A stretch of DNA of 64,000 nucleotides from Isoetes taiwanensis (lineage: Eukaryota > Streptophyta > Lycopodiopsida > Isoetales > Isoetaceae): contig JAJEKV010000036.1 of assembly GCA_021234155.1 (NCBI GenBank), forward strand, positions 4,902,209 through 4,966,208, in the 5' to 3' direction. Below the pieces are notes generated by a model. That model ran no database searches. It was not told the DNA's origin and saw nothing but the letters and a program-made list of their open reading frames with translations. The position numbers were made by a program, and so were the translations under genes. Below, in pieces: positions 45,072 through 56,567 of the stretch. How positions within the stretch are numbered: the stretch's first letter is position 1; every line of letters starts with the position of its first letter.

Positions 45072-46020
45072 GAGACCACTCCGGGTTACATCTCCCCGGT
45101 CCGATGAGGCAGGTCAGGGAGGCGTTCCCTCCCCTGGCATGACGGGTCCATGGGTGTGCTAGAGAACACGTGCCACATCAGCAGCCCCCGCATCCGTACC
45201 CGACTTACTCCCCTAAATCTAAACGCCGGCTCACCGTGCCCGTTTGAGCCCAGGATGTCCCTATAGGCATGTATCCTGCCACCCAGAGAGTGTCAGACCC
45301 ATACCCGGCCCCTTCAATGATCAACTATAAGCCTAGCACACTATAGGAATGTTGTAGCCACGCTAGGCAAGATCCCAACCCCGTTTCACCCTCATACCCA
45401 TTATCTGATGTTGAATCACAACATAGCATCCACAACCAGGTGGGCTCTTGTGCACAGACCGCATTTACGGGGTCTTAAAGGTTCTAGCCTGAGACATGTC
45501 TACTACTAGGACGCTTTCAAGTCTCTATCCACCCTTAACCCCAGACACACAGGAGGAACAGAAAGAGAGAACATAATCATAAAACAAAGTATCCATCCTT
45601 ATCTTAACAGTACATATTAGAGAATTTAACCATCCATTTAATCATACAAGGGTTAGCTGAAGCACAACCATCTAGAGATTAACCGGTCTCTTGGCTAGAA
45701 CCATTTTCACGAAAGGCTTCCATTCTTCTAATCTGGTTGCAGTGGTTGGTGGCTCCTCCTTCTTCCAACTCTTCCCAAATCGATTTGGGCCAGAATTGGG
45801 AATAGGGACTCAATTTGGATCCTATTCTTGGCAAGTTTCTCCTGGCCAATCAATTTGGGCCAGATGGCACTCCCTAATTAGCCGACTTTTACTAAATAAT
45901 ACGTTAACTAGCCTAATTAGGTTATTTAGCTTGCTAACAATTTAGCATAGCTAATAAAAGCCCCTTTTAGGTTAACCCCTAATGACCCATAAGGTCTACT
46001 TATACCCTGGTGATGTGTCA

Positions 46021-48720
46021 TAATATATATACATATACCGTATAAATACATGGAACGTCATACCATAAAGGTAAAAACCACTTCTAGTATTGGAATCTTA
46101 GAGCGATTTCAAAATTCAGGATTTGGATGTTTATGCATATTCACACTTGTTTGAAAGTAAGTTGTATGCTGGATTAAAAAATGCATTGGTTGTTCATGCC
46201 CTTACTTCCACACTTTTAATTCCTAAATCCATCCTCATAGCCTTTTCTAACAAAATAAAAAACAACCATCCTTCAATTCAACCATTGAACCATAAAATCC
46301 ATTGAACACAACGACCTAGCCGAGAAGAAGCAGCAAATAACTTAGCTTATAAAAATCACCCTCTTCAGAAAGAAAAGAAGAAAATCAAAGAAGAAAAAGG
46401 CAAAACCCTCAAAAAAACGGATTGCATAGCCGGCCCTCACTGATTTCTTAAATTTTGAGCAGAACAAGCAGAAAAAGTAGCGACAAGACATAAAACAGGA
46501 AGCTCGTGAAGCATAAATTTTCTGAGAATCAGCAGAACATGGAGAAAACAAGCTCCAGAAACTATGATAGCTATAGGACATAAAAGCAGAGACTGGAGAA
46601 GCATAAATTTTTTGAAAATCAAAGCAGCGAGAAAAGAAGCCTCGGGGCAAAGCCAAACCCATTGAAGGAAGCACAAATCTATGGGCAGAAGATGTGTGTC
46701 CATTTTGTATCCTATATGTGTCTAACCTGGCTTTCAATAATTATTTGTTCGCATTCATTTTTTTCATGGACTTTAAAGACCCACATCTTGGAATCAGATG
46801 TTGAAGCTCTTGGTGGATCTGCAATATATATATTTCTAATGATTTGGATTATATTGGAGTCAAAATAAATATACTAGCTAAAGTCGGACATGATTTTGCT
46901 TACTCTTCTACCATTAAGCACAAACCTAAATCGATTCTAGGGCAAACCGCAACTTATTTCTTTGTAGATTATGTTTGCTGAAGTTGGGGTGTCTGTGAGT
47001 CGATATTTCCTTTCGATCTTCCTTCAACTGCTTAAACTTGGGTTGGCAGTTGGAGTGGCAGGAGAGATTTCACCCGAGACTCTAGAGAAAATGTTGGCTA
47101 TTTCTACAAAGGTGATTGTGGACTTGCAGGCTTTGATCCTTGTTGTTGATTCCGATAGTTGTATGGTTTATCATATATGTTGTGCATGCAACGGGCACTT
47201 TTATTATCTGCATCTTGCTGCAATCATTCAATATTCACATATTTCTTTAGCAAGAACTCAGACAGATATATAGTATTCCACATGGGTGTTTAATGCTCAA
47301 AGGAGTCGTTAATTTTATGCTGGAATGGAAAGATGTAACAACTTATGAGGTAAAGTACCAGCAGTTAGATCCTATTTATGAAATGGGCACTGCTATTCAT
47401 CTCTTGCAGCAGATGGACGTCCATTTTGTGTCCCATGTGTGTAACCTAGCTTGCTACTCACAAATTTCGTTCCTTCACCATGTAGTCTCGGGTATTCTGG
47501 AGTAGTGCTTGACATGTTTGTATGCAGAGGCTTTCAATGATTATTTGTTCGCATTCATTTTTTTCATGGACTTTAGATAAGCGTGTTAGTAGTACCATCA
47601 TTCCTACCAATTCCAACCAACTCTTTCGCTGCGCAAGCTATGATGCATCGGAGTGTAGAGCAAAACACATGGTTATTAGCCGGACATTCTACTTGCTCAT
47701 GATGTACTCTAGATTTTTCTGCATATTGTTTTATTATTGAAATGTTTTAAGACAGGACATGTGGATGAATGGTGCGGGTATTGGATCTGTAAGATGGACA
47801 TAGTGCCCTAGCACTTATTTTGAAAGGGAGGGAAATATTTTTTGATGTAAAGACAATCAATCAACATGACTTTGCTTTGGTTACATTGCAAACAAGAGCA
47901 AACAATATAAAGCGATTAAACACGGATTTAGTTTACGTATGCATGGCAATCTACTTGCCATTCCTGGGATGGAAACAGGGCTCCCAGATTCGCACGTCGC
48001 CCTGTTGACATCCCAGAATGGCAAGTAGACAGCCACTCCCGTAACATGGAAACACTTAGGAAGCATTCTGGAGCAAGTAAAAGCCTTTGGAATGCAGGGT
48101 AAATTCTTGGAATGCTAGATAAACAGGCCACAATGCGGGGTAAATCATCACAATGCAGGTAGAATCAGGATTTTATTCATTCCATATTTCTATGTTTTTC
48201 GTAAGCAATTTTAGTATCTCACCATATTTATGTTTAGTTAGCACATATATTCATTTTTGGGTTGCCCCTAAAGCACATCAAAAATCAGGTTTTTATTCAT
48301 TCTACATTCTATATTTTTTGTAATACATGCACATGCCAATACTTCATTATTATGCCAAGACCTATAATGTACAGATTATAACAAAGGCATTGCAATGCCA
48401 AAATCAACATACAATTGTTCCTTGATTCATCACATATTTCCACCACTTGCAGACATTTACCATTGTTTGACATCGTACATGCACATGCCAATATTTCATT
48501 ATCATGCCAAGACTCATAATGCACAGATGATAACAAAGCATTTCAATATCAAAATCAACATATATCGTTCCTTGATTCATCACGTATTTCCACCACTTGC
48601 ACACATTTACCATTGTTTGACATCGTTCCTTGATTCATGACATATTTCCACCATGTGCACATATTTGCTATTGTTTGACATCGTACGCAACATTTTTAAT
48701 CTATCTATCCATCAATCCAT

Positions 48721-48756
<36 letters not shown>

Positions 48757-48880
48757 CCATCCATCCATCCATCTATCCATCTATCTATACATAAGCCAAA
48801 ATAAGAGGATAGTCTATGCACGATTTTAGCCGTTCATTTGTTTATATTATTTTGATTCATCTGATTTACCATTTTGTTTC
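46021..48880. other. Noncoding region with duplicated segments and a hairpin
   Basis: A segment of about 45 bp (CTTTCAATRATTATTTGTTC...ATGGACTTTA) occurs at 46730-46775 and 47530-47575 with one mismatch; the preceding GTCCATTTTGTRTCC...GTGTCTAACC-like text is also shared (46698 and 47419). Open stretches at 46971-47273 and 47293-47505 are unrecognised and may be exon remnants. A 152-bp tandem repeat lies at 48325-48626 with a partial third unit to about 48686. A (CCAT)n microsatellite occupies about 48700-48790. Confidence 0.55.
47951..48028. repeat. Short hairpin with about 30-bp arms
   Basis: The left arm 47951-47981 (CTACTTGCCATTCCTGGGAT...CAGGGC) is the inverse of 47999-48028 with two or three mismatches, around a 17-bp loop. 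If transcribed it would fold into a tight stem-loop. It could be a foldback element or a small-RNA precursor; no flanking evidence decides. Confidence 0.7.
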
Positions 48881-48891
48881 ACGTGTAGTGT

Positions 48892-49179
48892 CGAATAGGA
48901 TTCCACTCAAAGCTGAAGCATTGAAGCATTGCAATTCAGTTCATGAGAGAGGTTCACGCTGTAGTGATGCTTCACTTTTGCTGGAAGAAATATACTACCA
49001 GATAGCCAAGGAATCAATGTCAGGCAATGTTGCAAATTTTCTTTAATGTTATTCGTGTTTTTCATATGTAATACCTGCAGCTTCATGATTTGGACATGTC
49101 CATTAGCAAAAATAAAGAAGCAATTCGTATTGACCCACAATTTGCAGAATGCTATGGAGACATGGCAAATGCGTATAAA
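48892..49179 (+). pseudogene. O-GlcNAc transferase (SEC-like) TPR fragment, two exons
   Basis: The first exon (about 48892-49002) encodes PLKAEALKHCNSVHERGSRC and ends SLLLEEIYYQ. After an intron-like gap ending in CTGCAG at 49080, the second (49081-49179) encodes LHDLDMSISKNKEAIRIDPQ and ends FAECYGDMANAYK. These align in order to the N-terminal TPRs of plant SECRET AGENT/OGT, where YYQ is followed directly by LQEYDMCI and later by QPQFAECYGNMANAWK. The parent enzyme adds O-GlcNAc to nuclear and cytosolic proteins. No further TPR exon or catalytic domain follows before the LINE, and no clean splice donor follows MANAYK. A genomic (intron-retaining) gene fragment is most likely. Confidence 0.68.
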
Positions 49180-50002
49180 CTATGCTTTTCTAGTGTCCAT
49201 GTTATCATAAAGATACTTTTGCTTAATGCAGGTTTTCGGTAGATTGGGCTAAAATAGACAATGTTATGCTCTTGATCTAAGACAATATCTACTCTTGAAT
49301 ATGTAGTTTGCAACATACCTTTTGTTTTTATCTTTATATTAAAGAGGTGAGCTGGGACAAGAATAGGAGCATCAATGCAAAAATTTGTTGTTCAAAGCCA
49401 ACCCAATGTAAAAAGCCACATGTTAATATTTATCTACTTATTTTGAATGGAATGTAAGAAAACAAATAAAAGTTGCATGGTAACTTTACATAGTTTTCAA
49501 CTTTAGCCCACACCATGGGGTTTTGTTTTCTCTGGTCTATAACATATATATACATGTCATTCAAAGATATTGCAGAGGGGCTGAGGGGCAGTGGCATTCC
49601 GATTTTTTCTAAGCGCTCAGAAATGACGCCATGGTGAAAGTCTTTGCAATTCTGATACAAGGCGATTGGCACTCATGTGAATGGCTTGAAGGAGAGCCTG
49701 ATGTGCTATGGAACTCCCTGGTGATGCAACAATTCTTCCCCGATCAACTTTTTACTCCAATTTTTTCAACCATTCTTGAAAACACGGTTCTTGCTGAAGA
49801 GTTTTGGTTAGGGGAGTTTATTGGAGATAGAAATGTTGCTGCCAATAGTGTATTCCATGTTTTCTGTGATTGGCATGATGGAAAAAACTTAGTTAAGGTC
49901 TATTCTTAAGATTAAGGGGGGAAACAAAACACAAAACAATCAAAACCAACAATTTTCTTAAGAGATAACAGATTTGGTGCATAGTTTTTTGGAAAGCTAG
50001 AT

Positions 50003-50173
50003 ATGGAAAATGATAAGGACAAAGTAGAAAATAAGAACATCAGCCAAGTATTGGATTCTGAACCTGATGAGTTAAAAATGATTGCAAAAAGAATGTCTGT
50101 CATGTCAGATATCGAAAAGAGGAAATTGGTACAAATTCTCAAGGATTGGGACCTACAAAAAGACAGAATGTAG
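50003..50173 (+). CDS. Short charged ORF in the LINE, ORF1 remnant
   Basis: This is a 56-residue frame (MENDKDKVENKN...IEKRKLVQILKDWDLQKDRM) rich in Lys, Asp and Glu and likely helical. It immediately precedes endonuclease sequence, where the end of ORF1 would be. No nucleic-acid-binding motif is visible. Confidence 0.35.
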   Translation: MENDKDKVENKNISQVLDSEPDELKMIAKRMSVMSDIEKRKLVQILKDWDLQKDRM

Positions 50174-50860
50174 CGGGCAGTAATGATGAAACTAGGCTTC
50201 CTTCTTTTGAATCCTCTAAACTAGGGGAATGGATCTGTCCAAGGAGTGGCTCTATCTGGGCTACTGCTAATGGCACAAAAGGAGGTATTTGCACGATTTG
50301 GAAAGGATTTTCATCCTCTGGCTCTTATATAGCTCCTCGGATAGGTGGTCTGTCAGTTTTTTGGACATTAAAGGTCATCTTCTTGGCATCATTAATGTCT
50401 ATGCTTCAACAGAGCCTCATGAAAGGGAAATGCAGTGGAGTGAAATGAGAAATTGGATTGGAAAACAAAAAGAGGTTCGTAATTGGCTCTTAGCAGGGGA
50501 TTTCAATAATACCCCTCTTTGGGATCAGAAGCTGGAAAAGAAATTAAATATGACCAAAAATGAAAGGAGTGAATGGGACAAACTTATTAGAACTTTTGTT
50601 TATCATCCTCCTTCCTCTTCAGCCACTTATTCTTGGAGCAATAAAAGAAAAGGACCTGAGAGAATCTTTTGTTTGTTGGACAGATTTTATATCTCATCAA
50701 CTGATCTGGATATTTGGGATCAAGTTCTCATCAAGTCAGACTGTAGCATCCATTTCCGACCATTTTTCACAGGTTTTGGAGTCCCTATCATATGCCTCAC
50801 GTGCTGCCAAGATGAGTACTCCTTTCAAATTCAATGTTCAGCTCTTGCATATTGAGCAAT
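50146..50860 (+). pseudogene. LINE AP endonuclease, N-terminus missing
   Basis: In the first frame, SGSIWATANGTKGGICTIWK matches the mid-part of plant L1 endonucleases. In the next (from 50289), GHLLGIINVYAS, WLLAGDFNNTPLW and TYSWSNKRKGPERIF...LLDRFYIS match the catalytic N/D and substrate-binding motifs; the SDHF motif appears in a third frame (about 50750). The usual start (MK.ISWNVRG) and about 80 residues are absent and ORF1 text abuts directly, which indicates an internal deletion. The enzyme would nick target DNA. Confidence 0.8.
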
Positions 50861-50869
50861 TCTGCTCAC

Positions 50870-52510
50870 AATTGAGGGAATATTATTTGTCCCTTCCTAA
50901 GCTTGGTAATAGCAGATCAATGGCAGGTTTTGTGCAGAAACTGAAAAAGCTGAAAGACTGGATCAAGAAGTGGGGAAAAAATTGTGCAGAAAAGGAAAAA
51001 CAACAAAGAAATGAAGTTTATGCTCAAATAAAAAAGGCGAGGGAACTTTTATTTCTTGATAAAGATAACCAGTCCCTGCAGGAACAAGACGAAAGGCTAG
51101 AAATCAATGTCAAGCACATAAAGGAGCTACAGACTCAATCTTTGGCCATCAGGAGTAAATGTCAGTATGTCAGCTCAATGGATAAAAGTAGCTCCTCTTT
51201 CTTCTTTCGAGCTGCAAAAAGTAAAGTTATTAATAACAGTATCATATCAGTCTAGGATGAGCAAAATAATCTTATCCAGGGTCAGCAAGGGATTCAATTC
51301 TTCTTTGCTCAGAAATACCAAGAGTTGTTTGATATTTGATATTGAAGATTTTTTCAACTCTATTGATTCCGATTCCATGTCAATTAACAATAAGCTTCTT
51401 ATAGCTGTTCCAAAGAAGCAGGAAATTTTCCTCACTTTGAATCCTATGGCTTCAGGTAAAAGCCCAGGACCTGATGGCTTTTCCCCTGAATTTTTCAGGG
51501 AATTTTGGGATGTTATGCAAGATGACATCACAACCTTTATCCAAGGGGCTTGGACGGCTGATAGTTTACACCTTGCAATAAATGCTGGGCTTATAGTTGG
51601 TTCCAACGGTAGATCAACCTATTGGTTTCTCTGATTGGAGACCTATTTCTTTGACTAATACTAGCTAAAAAATTTTGGCTAAATTGTTAGCAAACAGGCC
51701 CAAGCCTATGTTGAAAAGATCTATCAGTTCCCTACAAACTGCTTTCCTTCCTTTCAGGAGTATTCTTGATAATTTCATTGGAGCATATGAAGGTCTGCAT
51801 TGGAACAAACTTTCCAAGCAAAATTGCATGATATTAAAGCTTGACTTCAAAAGGGCTTTTGATACCATTAACTGGGACTTTTTATATAGGGCAATGGAGT
51901 TCCTTGGCTTCTCACACCAGGTAATTAATTTGGTCTATGCTTTCAATAAAGAAGCTAGATCTGCAGTTTTGGTCAATGGCTGTCGTTCCTCTTTTTTTCC
52001 CTGCAAAAGAGGAGTCATGCAAGGATGCCCTCTTGCCCCATACCTGTTTCACATTGTGGCTGAAATGGTGACCAAAATTACCATCAAACTCTAGCAAACT
52101 GGGCAAATTAAGTGTCTTCAAATGCCTAATGACTGTAAGTCTCTCTCTTTGATGCAATATGCAGATGACATATTTATATCCTTAGAGGATGATGGGAAAA
52201 GTATTTTTACTTTTCTGACTGCCATGGAGCTGTTTTGCCTCGGAAGTACACTTGAACATGTCTAAATGTGTGATCCTTTTAGACACCCCAGAGATTTTTG
52301 CAAGTATCCCCATTCTAGAGAAAAATATGGCCACCAAATTTTTGGGACTTCCTCTTGCTTTTGATATGAGTTTGCATGGTCTTTAGGCTTCAATCACAAA
52401 TAAAATTAAGAGGAAATTCATGATGTATCCTGCTTCTCTTTCTTTGGCCGGTAGAGTGGAGATTGCTAATACAGTGATAGCCAGTACACACATTTAATTT
52501 TTATCTGTAA
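50870..52510 (+). pseudogene. LINE reverse transcriptase
   Basis: The frame 50560-51255 holds the endonuclease-RT linker with a charged helix. RT motifs follow: GKSPGPDGFSPEFFREFW (51450-51510), LQTAFLPFRSILDN (51730), KLDFKRAFDTINWDFL (51838-51885) and KRGVMQGCPLAPYLF (52005-52050). The catalytic YADD is intact at 52158-52169 (SLMQYADDIF). Stops at 51255, 51634 and 52094 and frameshifts divide the domain. It would prime reverse transcription at the nicked target. Confidence 0.85.
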
Positions 52511-52512
52511 CA

Positions 52513-53613
52513 GTGGCTGATAAAGCAACATATGGGGAAATTGAGGCTGCTATAAGAAAATTCATTTGGCATGGTGATTATAAAATTGCTTGGCAAAATC
52601 TTACCACCCCAAAGGACTCTGGTGGTCTCGGCTATAAGAGTCTCTTCAAGCAAGCTCAAGCTCTAGCTGCAAAGCTAGTTTGGCGTGCCCTTTGCTCCTC
52701 CCATAACTCTCCTGCTATATGTTTTATCAAATATTGGATAGAGCAGTCCAAACTAGTTGGAAGCAAATCAATACACCATCAGCTTCCAGACTCGGCTTTC
52801 TATCAGCTCTCAGCAGGTCCTTATACATCTCCCATCATGAAGCATCTGTTGGAGGCTTGGAATGAAGGTTCCCACTGTTTTCATGCAGATGACCTCAAAT
52901 GTGTAAGTTCGGGATTTCATTTCTTTTGGCATCACAATTTACATCCTGCCGAGACATGCTGCTTGGCTCTTAAGCACCCAAGGAATATAAGGAATGGAGT
53001 GATGGTGGTCCTAAAACCATTGCTGATCTCAGATGCAATGGGAGGTGGCTTACCTGGCAGCAAATGGTAACAAAGGTTAGTGATTCCCAGACAAACAAGA
53101 AGATCTTCGCCTCACTTTCTCAGGCTAGCAATTGGGAGGAATCATCCGACTCCATCTCATGGGGCTATGAAGGTAAAAAAAACACTACAATGTGTCAAGA
53201 ATATATCGAATGATCATTCTTCTTCTGAACTTAAAGTCACTACAAAGTGGGGATGTTCAGAACAGGAGGCAGTCAGGCTAATTGTTGATGGATGGCAAGC
53301 TTACTGTGCTAAGAAGATCCTCTTGTTCAGATGGCTACTCCTAAATCAAAGTTTGTCCACCAATGACAGGTTGGCCAAATACAAGACAACATTTTCTAAT
53401 GCTTGTCCATTGGGTTGTCAGTGCCCTGAGTCGAACCTGCATGTTTTCCAGTGTTCTAGGCTTCTTCCTTTTTGGTCTTGGGCTAAAAATATTTGTGCTG
53501 CCACTATAGGTTCTACATCTCTGGAGTTTTTTGCTTTCTTGAGTTTCCCAAATGCCTTCTGTGGCACTTTGAGAACTTTGGGCACTTTAGTCTATTTGGA
53601 AACATCGAAATAG
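52513..53613 (+). pseudogene. LINE ORF2 C-terminal region with zf-RVT-like motif
   Basis: The frame 52513-53070 starts with the post-RT segment IRKFIWHGDYKIAWQNLTTP and GGLGYKSLFKQAQALAAKLV, typical of plant L1 elements. In 53080-53613 the segment LLFRWLLLNQSLSTNDRLAK followed by C-x3-C-x2-C...HVFQCS...FWSWAKNI corresponds to the zf-RVT module. A frame change lies between. Confidence 0.78.
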
Positions 53614-53738
53614 AATTCTACACGATCAAAAATCTTTCAGCCTTAATTGGCTCAAAGCTTGTTTCCAATCCTTGCTAGTCACAGAAGATACAAGAGTTCA
53701 GCTTATGATAGAAATTTGGGATTCCTTGGGGAATTATT

Positions 53739-54080
53739 ATGGTTTCTATGCCTTTTTTAAATTGTCTCTTACTAATGCTGATGTTGATAATGGCAGATTT
53801 TGTGACGGAGCATTATGATATGGTCATCCCTCCTAGGAGGGGGAGATATGATCCGAAGCCGGTCTTTGTACAATGGACAAGGAACCAGATCAAAGAAAAA
53901 ATGATGACTCTGAAGCAGCACATCTTTGATTTTGCTGCTAAATGGGAGAAGCACTTTGATATAACCTCGGAGCTCATGTTGCAGTTCATGGTCCATACTC
54001 CTCTCGACCTGGATGAGCTGGAAACAGTATTTCACATAGTGCAGGTTGATCCACTGGAGTTTGCGCTCGGCAATGAATGA
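53739..54080 (+). CDS. Unrecognised 3'-terminal ORF of the LINE
   Basis: This frame of 113 codons lies after the zf-RVT-like part and before the poly(A). It reads PRRGRYDPKPVFVQWTRNQI, then a helical acidic region ending DELETVFHIVQVDPLEFALG. It is either the true C-terminus of ORF2 in a shifted frame or sequence picked up 3' of a parent LINE. I do not recognise a family. Confidence 0.4.
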   Translation: MVSMPFLNCLLLMLMLIMADFVTEHYDMVIPPRRGRYDPKPVFVQWTRNQIKEKMMTLKQHIFDFAAKWEKHFDITSELMLQFMVHTPLDLDELETVFHIVQVDPLEFALGNE

Positions 54081-54340
54081 ATAACTAAAACTGTTCCTTT
54101 TCTTCTGAACACTCTCAAAATTATCAGTTATACTTCATAATCATGTGGTACAAATATTTTTGTCTATCTAAAGCTGTGCTCTTTTCTTTTTTTCCTATTC
54201 CTTTTTGGGATAAGCAAGCATTTGCAAAGACTTATTTTTTTCCTTTGCAATTGTTGTATATATTCATGTAAGTCTTTTTGCATGTAATATAAATTCTGCC
54301 TTTACCCCCCAAAAAAAAAAAAAAAAAAAAAGATATTGCG

Positions 54341-55344
54341 TAGTTTCTTTTCCTTCTGTAAAGCTTTTGAAAACATGGTTTTTTGTCTACAAATTCATAA
54401 CTTAGATTGGGAACATAGAAATAACCATGTTACAAAATAATGGAAATGACAATATATATGAATTGGCATGCCTTAAATTATAAATCATCTTTTTATTAAC
54501 TATTGAATTTAATCACGATGAAAAGCCCAGCAGCAACGTTGGGCACTTTTTCTAGTATTTTATGTAAGGCATTATTATTTTCTCACGTTAGATGAATTAT
54601 TTGTTAGGCATGTGGTCTAGGTTTTTAAACCAGGGTTGCCTGCTTATTTCCTGCATTTGTCGGGTTTGAGTGAGTCTTTCTTTTCCACGGTGCTTCTAGG
54701 CTTTGGATGTAGTTCTCGTTGACGTGCCACTATTTGTTTTATGTTCTTCTCTTCAAGCATATTTCTCTAGTGGGTTTGGGATATTTAGTTTAACATCATT
54801 ATGCATCTTACTTTTTGTAGTTCACATCACCGCTTCTACTTATCTTCGTTGGCTCACACCTCTTTACCTGCCTTTTTTCGATATCGATTTGATCTTCTCG
54901 ATCATATTCCTTGACCATGTCCGTCAAACTGACCTCAAACCTTATCATCATTCATCTTCGCCGTCGTTTCCTTTTCATTGACCACATACGCCGTCCTTAC
55001 CCAAAGAACAGGTCCTTAGTTGATTTAGAGCTAGGGGAGTTTTAGATGGTCTTTCCCAATGCCATAAGTGCTGGCACTCATCTTCTTCTCATACACAATA
55101 CAGTCAGCCCGATCTTCACCAGTAACTAAAGTTATCATGCCACCTAGGTCTGTGAGGAAAGCAGAATTCTCTTCTTTTCTGCCGGTGCTTTGGTGTGCGT
55201 ATATCGTGAGTCCTCATCACAAGAATGAAGCTTATGAATAGGTTCATATGCAATATGTGGAAAATATAAGAATCTATAGGAGTGATAAAAAATAGTTTAA
55301 AGTAAAATAAAATAGCCCGGAGTAGAAGAGACAGCAGTGGTTAG

Positions 55345-55375
<31 letters not shown>

Positions 55376-56235
55376 GAAGCTACAACTAATTATCTATAGA
55401 ACATTCGGAACTAGGGAATCTCGACCCCGTTCAAAAAGTTTACAGCAACTGATAGATGAAGAAAAAAGATGGGCAGAAGTTTAGACAGTCTCGACTCTAC
55501 CAAGTTATACGAGCAAATTTCCGCAGAAGACGTGGATATGTAAAGAGCAAATTACATGTTCTCTTTTAGATGCAGTTCATGGAAGCTACTTAGGATCAAT
55601 CAGATTTTTGTGGGGACCATAGTCGATCTCAAAGCTACATGATTCTGCATTGATTAATGATAAGCTTCAATGGATCAAATTTGGCCATGAGTAGTACAAA
55701 TTCCTATAACTGCCTTTTGGTCATTATGGAGTGGAAGCTGAACATGAACCAGAAAAGAAAAGTGATTTGTGAAATGGCTTTTGTGAAATGCATGACCCAT
55801 TCCTTTCTCTATAAAGAAGGAGTCGTTCTTTAAAACAATTCTCTGAGATTCATCCTTGAAAAGAGATGCTTTCTTGAATGTAAGCTTATGATCCTTCAAA
55901 TCTGCAGAGACAATGTCCAAACTGGTCAAAAAAACCAACTTCTACAAAGTCCAAAATGGTGATGATAGTTTATTCTTATTGAGTATATGCCCAAAAGATT
56001 CTCTTTATCCCAATATGTAATTACACTCGATCATCAAAACAACATTCACATTACCCATTTTGTTTGTTGAAGGGCACAGCATATGGTGAGACATCAGTCA
56101 TCTACTTCTCCTATCCAATGGTAATTAATAAGCGGGCGAAAGCCAAACTAGAGGGCTAACCATAGGCTACACCATGATGGGCATATGGCAACAAGTTTAA
56201 GCCATCCATTTTTCTTCTACAACTTTGATTGCATA
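54341..56235. other. Noncoding region between the two LINEs
   Basis: No supported gene. A poly(A) of about 29 bases lies at 55346-55374. The open stretch at 54703-54981 encodes mainly hydrophobic residues without family features and is probably fortuitous. Confidence 0.45.
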
Positions 56236-56567
56236 CCAGGTTCTTTATTCATTTTTTTTTTGATGAACGTGGACCTTTATTACTCAAAAGAATACAAAGA
56301 GTACATGGGGGACTCAAAACCCAGTGGAGAAGATATCCACTAGAGCAACACTACCCACCACATACATAACATAGAAAAGCAGAGAACACAGATCACCATG
56401 AGCACAACTGTTTGCTATGAGTGTGTGTGAATCTGAAGATATTGCTCCCAAAGACTTTTGATGTCATCCTTTAAGGAAGAACACTTGTACGCCTTCACAA
56501 TGCGACTACGGACATCGCTAAGCACTTGCGTATCTGAAAAGAGCTGTCCCTTGAAGATGAGGAGATT

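Larger units (their letters stand above)
34690..46020 (-). repeat. LTR of an older element, split by the nested gypsy insertion
   Basis: Starting beside the tRNA-Met primer site, this LTR runs 34690-35230. It is interrupted by the complete gypsy element (35231-45071), resumes after the GAGAC duplication at 45077, and probably ends at TGTGTCA (46020). Ends TGCCA...TGTCA fit TG...CA. The joined length would be about 1.49 kb. The right border is inferred from the CA end only, and no partner LTR was found in the window. Confidence 0.5.
49574..54330 (+). mobile_element. L1-type LINE retrotransposon with target duplication
   Basis: It is bounded by AAAGATATTGC at 49563-49573 and by AGATATTGC directly after a poly(A) run of about 20 bases (54311-54331), a target duplication of 9-11 bp. 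Inside are a short ORF1-like part, an AP-type endonuclease lacking its N-terminus, a reverse transcriptase with intact YADD, and a C-terminal Cys-rich segment. Frameshifts and stops break the second open frame into at least five pieces, so the copy is inactive as read. Confidence 0.92.

Noticed and set aside
48700-48790. A functional regulatory array of CCAT repeats
   Set aside because: It is a plain microsatellite with no further structure.
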